Shown here piece after piece: positions 5,865 through 9,424 of a stretch of DNA of 9,424 nucleotides; position 1 is the first letter of the stretch; each line of letters opens with the position of its first letter. The notes beneath the pieces were generated by a model that saw only the letters and a program-made list of their open reading frames with translations, was not told where the DNA came from and did not search any database. A program made the position numbers and the translations under genes. This stretch comes from JAWOJF01 sp046481785 (GTDB lineage: Bacteria; Bacteroidota; Ignavibacteria; Ignavibacteriales; Ignavibacteriaceae), in NCBI GenBank assembly GCA_046481785.1, contig JAWOJF010000015.1:1-9424 (forward strand), given 5' to 3'.

Positions 5865-8264
5865 TTATTCCTTCCAGTTAATATAGTAAACAGAATCTCC
5901 ATTGGATTTATATAATATTGCCCCCTCCAGATCTGTTCTGTGAATTCTACTATTAACAGCTTTCAACCGGTTAAGTACAATGTTTGATGGATGACTAAAC
6001 TTATTCTTTATGCCTGCACTTATTAAACTTACCGAAGGCCTTACATAATTAATAAAGGACGGAATAGAGCTTGTAACACTTCCATGGTGTGCAACTTTCA
6101 GGATATCGCTTTTTAAAAAATCTTTATAACGGTTTTGATAAAAGTTTTCACTTATCCATTCAATATCCCCCGTAAAAAGAAAACTTGTTTTTCCATACAC
6201 AATTTTAAGCAGACTGCTTTTATTATTGTTTGAAAGGGTTTGATATCCCGGTATCCCACTATCACTTAATGTATATATTTTTACATCACCTATCTTATAT
6301 TCATGCTTATCATAATAACTAACAGGAACATTCATCTCCCGCGCAAATTTTTCAAATTTTAAATCATAAGCAAGGGATGTATCAGTTAATGGTTTTATAA
6401 TTTGTTTAATTTTACCCTCATGCATTAAAGAAACATACCCGCTGTAATGATCAGCATCCATATGAGAGATAAAACCATAATCAACTTTGTCAATTCCCAG
6501 GTGATTCAGAAGAGGGAGTATTATTCTTTCGCCATTATCAAAGTAGTAATTTGTTTCCCCTGCATCAATCAAAGCAGTTTCTCCATTCGGAAATTGGAGC
6601 AGCGCAGCATCCCCCTGCCCAACATCTATCATCATCAGGTTAAGCTCTCCCCTGCTTAATAATTCGCTGTCATCAAGTGAACAGAGAAATACAACACCTA
6701 TAACAATTACAATAAAGAAGATAATCCTGGAGACTGCTCTTTTTATATTATAAAAGAAGATAAGCGTAACTATCAGCAAAATATAAAATATAACCGCATC
6801 TATTAAAGAAAACTGCCTGATTGATAAAAAGGCAAAGTCTGTGCCGCCTGCAGAATTTACCAGGTAAAATAAAAAAGATACTAATAGTTCATTAACCGAT
6901 GAAGCAACTGAAGCCACTATTATTGAAAAAATACTTAAGGCTAAAGTAAAAAAAGCAATGCCAAGTATTACACCGATTAACGGGATAACAAGTAAGTTTG
7001 TAAAAAGAGCTGCCAGCGATAGTTTATTGAAATAAATCAATGTAAACGGCAGAGTTCCTATTTGTACACTTAATGAGATCAATGCAAATAATAAAATCGC
7101 CTTTATCCATTGTGGTTTAATTTCTAAAGCAGAAATTTCTTTTTGGAACATGGGGTATATTACTGCAATACTTAAAACAGCAGAGAATGAGAGTTGAAAT
7201 CCGGGGTTAAATAATTCACCGGGATTTAATAAAAGAATAATTAATGCTGCAAGTGCAAGGGAATTAAAAATATTTGTACTCCTGTTGCTGAGAAAAGAGA
7301 TTATTATAACAACTGCCATAACAGTTGCCCTAAAAACCGAAGGAGGTACTCCTGTAATGAGCATAAATAATAATACTCCGCCAATAGTAAATGATGAACG
7401 CAGATAGGGATTCAGCCTTCCAAAGAGGAAAATGAAAATTACTGCAATATATCCAACATGCAGCCCTGATACCGCAAGAACATGTATAACGCCGGAATTA
7501 ACAAAATTTGTCCTGGTTTCATAGTCTATTTCAGTCCTGTCGGCAAGGATCAGGCCTTTTAGCAGCGCAGAGGTCTGCGAATTATGCAGCCTGTGGATCT
7601 GATAATCTAAATACTTTCTACCGTCAAATATAATTCCTTTAAATAAATCTCTATTATTATCTGTTATTTTAAATTCTTCAACATCATATGAAATCAGAAT
7701 ACCGCTTATCCCCTTTTCATTCAGGTATTTATTGTAATCAAACTCCCCCGGGTTCCTTTCGTCTCTGCCTTTATAATATGTACCTTTTATAGATATGATA
7801 TTACCCGGATAGATGCTGGGATAAATTGAGGTAAGCTTATACTTATCATCTCTTAACTTACAAATTAATTTCACCTTGTTTTGAATAGTGTAACTTCCAA
7901 TTGATACTGAATCGGTTTGGCACTCAAAAACTATTTCTTTTTCTCTCAGCAATTCCACATTGGAAATTTTTCCAAAAGCAATAAAATCTTTCTGCTTCTG
8001 AAGGTTTTGCGGCAGGATAATATCTTTGTTAATATTAAATGAACTATAAATCAGATAACCGCAAATTACAGGCAGAGTATATACCAGCAGCATGAGGAAT
8101 ACAGAAGGGCTTAGTGATTTGTTGAAAAGAATGACTAACAAAAGAACAATTAGAATAATGGCTGCAGCAGTATAAATAAATAATGGATTAACAATAAGAA
8201 ATTTGCCAGTAATAATTCCGGCAATAAACAATAAAACGAATTTTATTAAAGGATAATCCTTCAT
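5865..8264 (-). CDS. comEC: ComEC/Rec2 DNA-uptake channel
   Basis: A 799-residue integral membrane protein that moves single-stranded DNA across the inner membrane in natural transformation. Three N-terminal hydrophobic segments lie within residues 8-74. A soluble OB-like region (DUF4131) follows, about 85-200. The competence domain holds HVLAVSGLHVGY at 261-272 and some eight to ten membrane segments to about residue 530. The C-terminal metallo-beta-lactamase-like domain has MMIDVGQGDA (544-553), SHMDADH with H601, D603, D605 and H606, FTGD with D700, AHHGS with H726 and H727, and KFSHPS near 755. The metal-binding set therefore looks complete, as in nuclease-competent ComEC. The length matches B. 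subtilis ComEC, with no truncation. The ATG overlaps the stop of the upstream metalloenzyme by 4 nt (ATGA), and no Shine-Dalgarno is visible, so translation is probably coupled. No other competence genes are in view. Confidence 0.95.
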   Translation of the reverse strand: MKDYPLIKFVLLFIAGIITGKFLIVNPLFIYTAAAIILIVLLLVILFNKSLSPSVFLMLLVYTLPVICGYLIYSSFNINKDIILPQNLQKQKDFIAFGKISNVELLREKEIVFECQTDSVSIGSYTIQNKVKLICKLRDDKYKLTSIYPSIYPGNIISIKGTYYKGRDERNPGEFDYNKYLNEKGISGILISYDVEEFKITDNNRDLFKGIIFDGRKYLDYQIHRLHNSQTSALLKGLILADRTEIDYETRTNFVNSGVIHVLAVSGLHVGYIAVIFIFLFGRLNPYLRSSFTIGGVLLFMLITGVPPSVFRATVMAVVIIISFLSNRSTNIFNSLALAALIILLLNPGELFNPGFQLSFSAVLSIAVIYPMFQKEISALEIKPQWIKAILLFALISLSVQIGTLPFTLIYFNKLSLAALFTNLLVIPLIGVILGIAFFTLALSIFSIIVASVASSVNELLVSFLFYLVNSAGGTDFAFLSIRQFSLIDAVIFYILLIVTLIFFYNIKRAVSRIIFFIVIVIGVVFLCSLDDSELLSRGELNLMMIDVGQGDAALLQFPNGETALIDAGETNYYFDNGERIILPLLNHLGIDKVDYGFISHMDADHYSGYVSLMHEGKIKQIIKPLTDTSLAYDLKFEKFAREMNVPVSYYDKHEYKIGDVKIYTLSDSGIPGYQTLSNNNKSSLLKIVYGKTSFLFTGDIEWISENFYQNRYKDFLKSDILKVAHHGSVTSSIPSFINYVRPSVSLISAGIKNKFSHPSNIVLNRLKAVNSRIHRTDLEGAILYKSNGDSVYYINWKE

Positions 8265-9175
8265 TTTATATATCGTGTTATTGCATGTTTAATTTCTGTA
8301 AGATCTTTTATTTCCTGCGCCATCTCCCTGCTGAATTTACCGGCCGTTATTGTAACTGCCGGATTTAATGTATGTGTTTTAACAGAAAGGTCTTCAAAAT
8401 TTCCATGATCTGAACAAATTACAAGTGATATTTTTTTTGTATTTAATTCCGTAATGATTGTAAAAAGAAATTCATCAAGGGCTTTCATAGCGGGTACCAT
8501 TTCATCAACATGCCGCCTGTGGCCGAAATGATCGGTAAGAAAGTACTCATATAATGTAAAAGTATGTTGGGAGGCTATCCTGAGCAGTCTCCTGGCAGCC
8601 GTACGGGGCTTTATTACAGCCAGATTATAACCCAGCCTTCTGTTCCACCTCTCATTGGTAATTTCTGCCGTTAATGCCCTCCCCTTGCGGACATCTGAAA
8701 CTCTGTTAAGGCGCATACCGCTTAATTTACAGCTTAAAGTTGTAACACTTAACCTGGACTTTCCTGAATCAACGTAATCAAAAAAAACTTTTGGATATGC
8801 GTTGGCAAAAAAAACAGGTTTCCCAATATTTTTATAATGAAGAAAAATATTCTGCTCTTTAATAACAGGTATTAAAGTGGAGTAAGGATAAGGTCCGAAA
8901 TGTTTTCCCACATATTCAGGAGCGTTCATTCCACAGAAAATTGATGTTTGTCCGGTACCGCTTTGTGGAAGTCCCGGAATACCGAGCAGTGCATCAGTCG
9001 GAAACAGGTATGTATTATTCCTATTGAGAAACTGGTTACTTAATGTAGGAACAGTACCGAATATTTCAGTAAATGTTTTAAAGCCGTATTTAAAGAAAGG
9101 ATTAAATTCATAATCTTCTTTTCCAATGCCAATGCCGTCGATAAATATCATTAAGGCTGAATGCAAATTTGTCAC
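8261..9175 (-). CDS. Alkaline phosphatase superfamily metalloenzyme (iPGM-like), function unknown
   Basis: A 304-residue protein of the metalloenzyme family that includes cofactor-independent phosphoglycerate mutase and phosphopentomutase. Every two-metal ligand can be placed by comparison with iPGM: D13 (FIDGIG), S72 in QSGTGQTSIF as the likely nucleophile, D215 and H219 (TDHFGH), D256 and H257 (SDHGN), and H268 (THT). It is much shorter than the roughly 510-residue iPGM and lacks its large phosphotransferase insertion, so glycolytic mutase activity is unlikely. A phosphatase or phosphodiester-type hydrolase is more plausible, with unknown substrate. The start is GTG at 9175. An ATG at codon 9 is possible, but it would leave only four residues before the metal-binding aspartate and clip the first beta strand. 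The gene overlaps comEC by 4 nt and lies 26 nt after the propeller gene. Confidence 0.8.
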   Translation of the reverse strand: MTNLHSALMIFIDGIGIGKEDYEFNPFFKYGFKTFTEIFGTVPTLSNQFLNRNNTYLFPTDALLGIPGLPQSGTGQTSIFCGMNAPEYVGKHFGPYPYSTLIPVIKEQNIFLHYKNIGKPVFFANAYPKVFFDYVDSGKSRLSVTTLSCKLSGMRLNRVSDVRKGRALTAEITNERWNRRLGYNLAVIKPRTAARRLLRIASQHTFTLYEYFLTDHFGHRRHVDEMVPAMKALDEFLFTIITELNTKKISLVICSDHGNFEDLSVKTHTLNPAVTITAGKFSREMAQEIKDLTEIKHAITRYIK

Positions 9176-9201
9176 TAAAGAAAATCCAATAATTATAATA
9201 T

Positions 9202-9424
9202 TTACTGAGGGCTAATATATACACCCCTCCTGTATGTTGCTGCAACAAGTTTACCTTGTTTATCATACATTATCCTAACGGGTATTTTATTCTCAAGTCC
9301 AACCAAACTCCATGTTTGTCCCTTATCTTTTGAACGGTATATTCCATAATATGTGCAAATAAAAACTGTACCGGCCTTATTAACAAACAGGTGTTCTATA
9401 GTCATAAAATCAGCTTGTAATTCA
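9202..9424 (-). CDS. Asp-box beta-propeller protein, C-terminal part
   Basis: The C-terminal end of a larger protein whose 5' part lies beyond the right edge; the frame is still open at the last base. Numbering from the first in-frame ATG (9405), the sequence contains GIYRSKDKGQTW. SKDKGQTW at 25-32 is an exact Asp-box (S-x-D-x-G-x-T-W), the hairpin found in sialidase-type and Ycf48-like beta-propellers. A further blade-like strand set, VAATYRRGVYIS, closes the protein. Propellers of this kind in Bacteroidota are often secreted or envelope-bound sensor or scaffold domains, but the function cannot be told from the tail alone. The ATG at 9405 is probably not the true start, since at least six sense codons precede it in frame. 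The gene is followed after 26 nt by the metalloenzyme gene on the same strand. Confidence 0.72.
   Translation of the reverse strand, partial: ELQADFMTIEHLFVNKAGTVFICTYYGIYRSKDKGQTWSLVGLENKIPVRIMYDKQGKLVAATYRRGVYISPQ

Noticed and set aside
5502..5881. Plus-strand open frames of 98 and 70 codons across the purK start and the comEC-purK gap
   Set aside because: They lie largely antisense to purK, which has full family motifs. They have no convincing ribosome binding site or known motif.

Overview
The window looks like chromosomal DNA of a low-GC member of the Bacteroidota/Chlorobi/Ignavibacteria group. The evidence is AT-rich housekeeping genes with weak or absent Shine-Dalgarno sites, a GlmM of the GEGSGG/RKSNTEP kind, an Asp-box propeller protein, and a DUF58 gene coupled to a TPR lipoprotein. 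This placement is inferred from protein flavour alone; there is no rRNA gene to confirm it.

Layout, left to right. Bases 1-110 are GC-rich (69 of 110 by hand count) and read on the minus strand as a fragment resembling the acyltransferase PlsY. They abut a 195-bp element made of 7-bp words (about 111-305). Next comes a divergent pair: nth (minus strand, DNA glycosylase/AP lyase) and glmM (plus strand, amino-sugar phosphomutase), sharing a 76-bp spacer. A second element of different 7-bp words (2461-2531) separates glmM from the convergent DUF58 gene and runs exactly from one stop codon to the other. From 2529 to the right edge everything is on the minus strand. In transcription order this is an Asp-box propeller protein (cut by the window edge), an iPGM-like metalloenzyme, comEC, purK, purE, a TPR lipoprotein and DUF58.

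Gene relationships. The metalloenzyme and comEC overlap by 4 nt and are probably translationally coupled. purK and purE form a two-step purine module (AIR to N5-CAIR to CAIR) with a 28-nt gap. The lipoprotein and DUF58 genes overlap by 1 nt (TGATG). The gaps of 126 bp (comEC to purK) and 135 bp (purE to lipoprotein) are the likely places for transcription units to begin.

Most of the window is ordinary core metabolism and DNA handling. The most unusual signals are the two non-coding heptamer elements. They differ in sequence but share one design: tandem 7-bp words arranged as a long imperfect inverted repeat at gene 3' ends. Together they bracket the nth-glmM pair. No phage, insertion sequence, CRISPR array, tRNA or rRNA gene was recognised.
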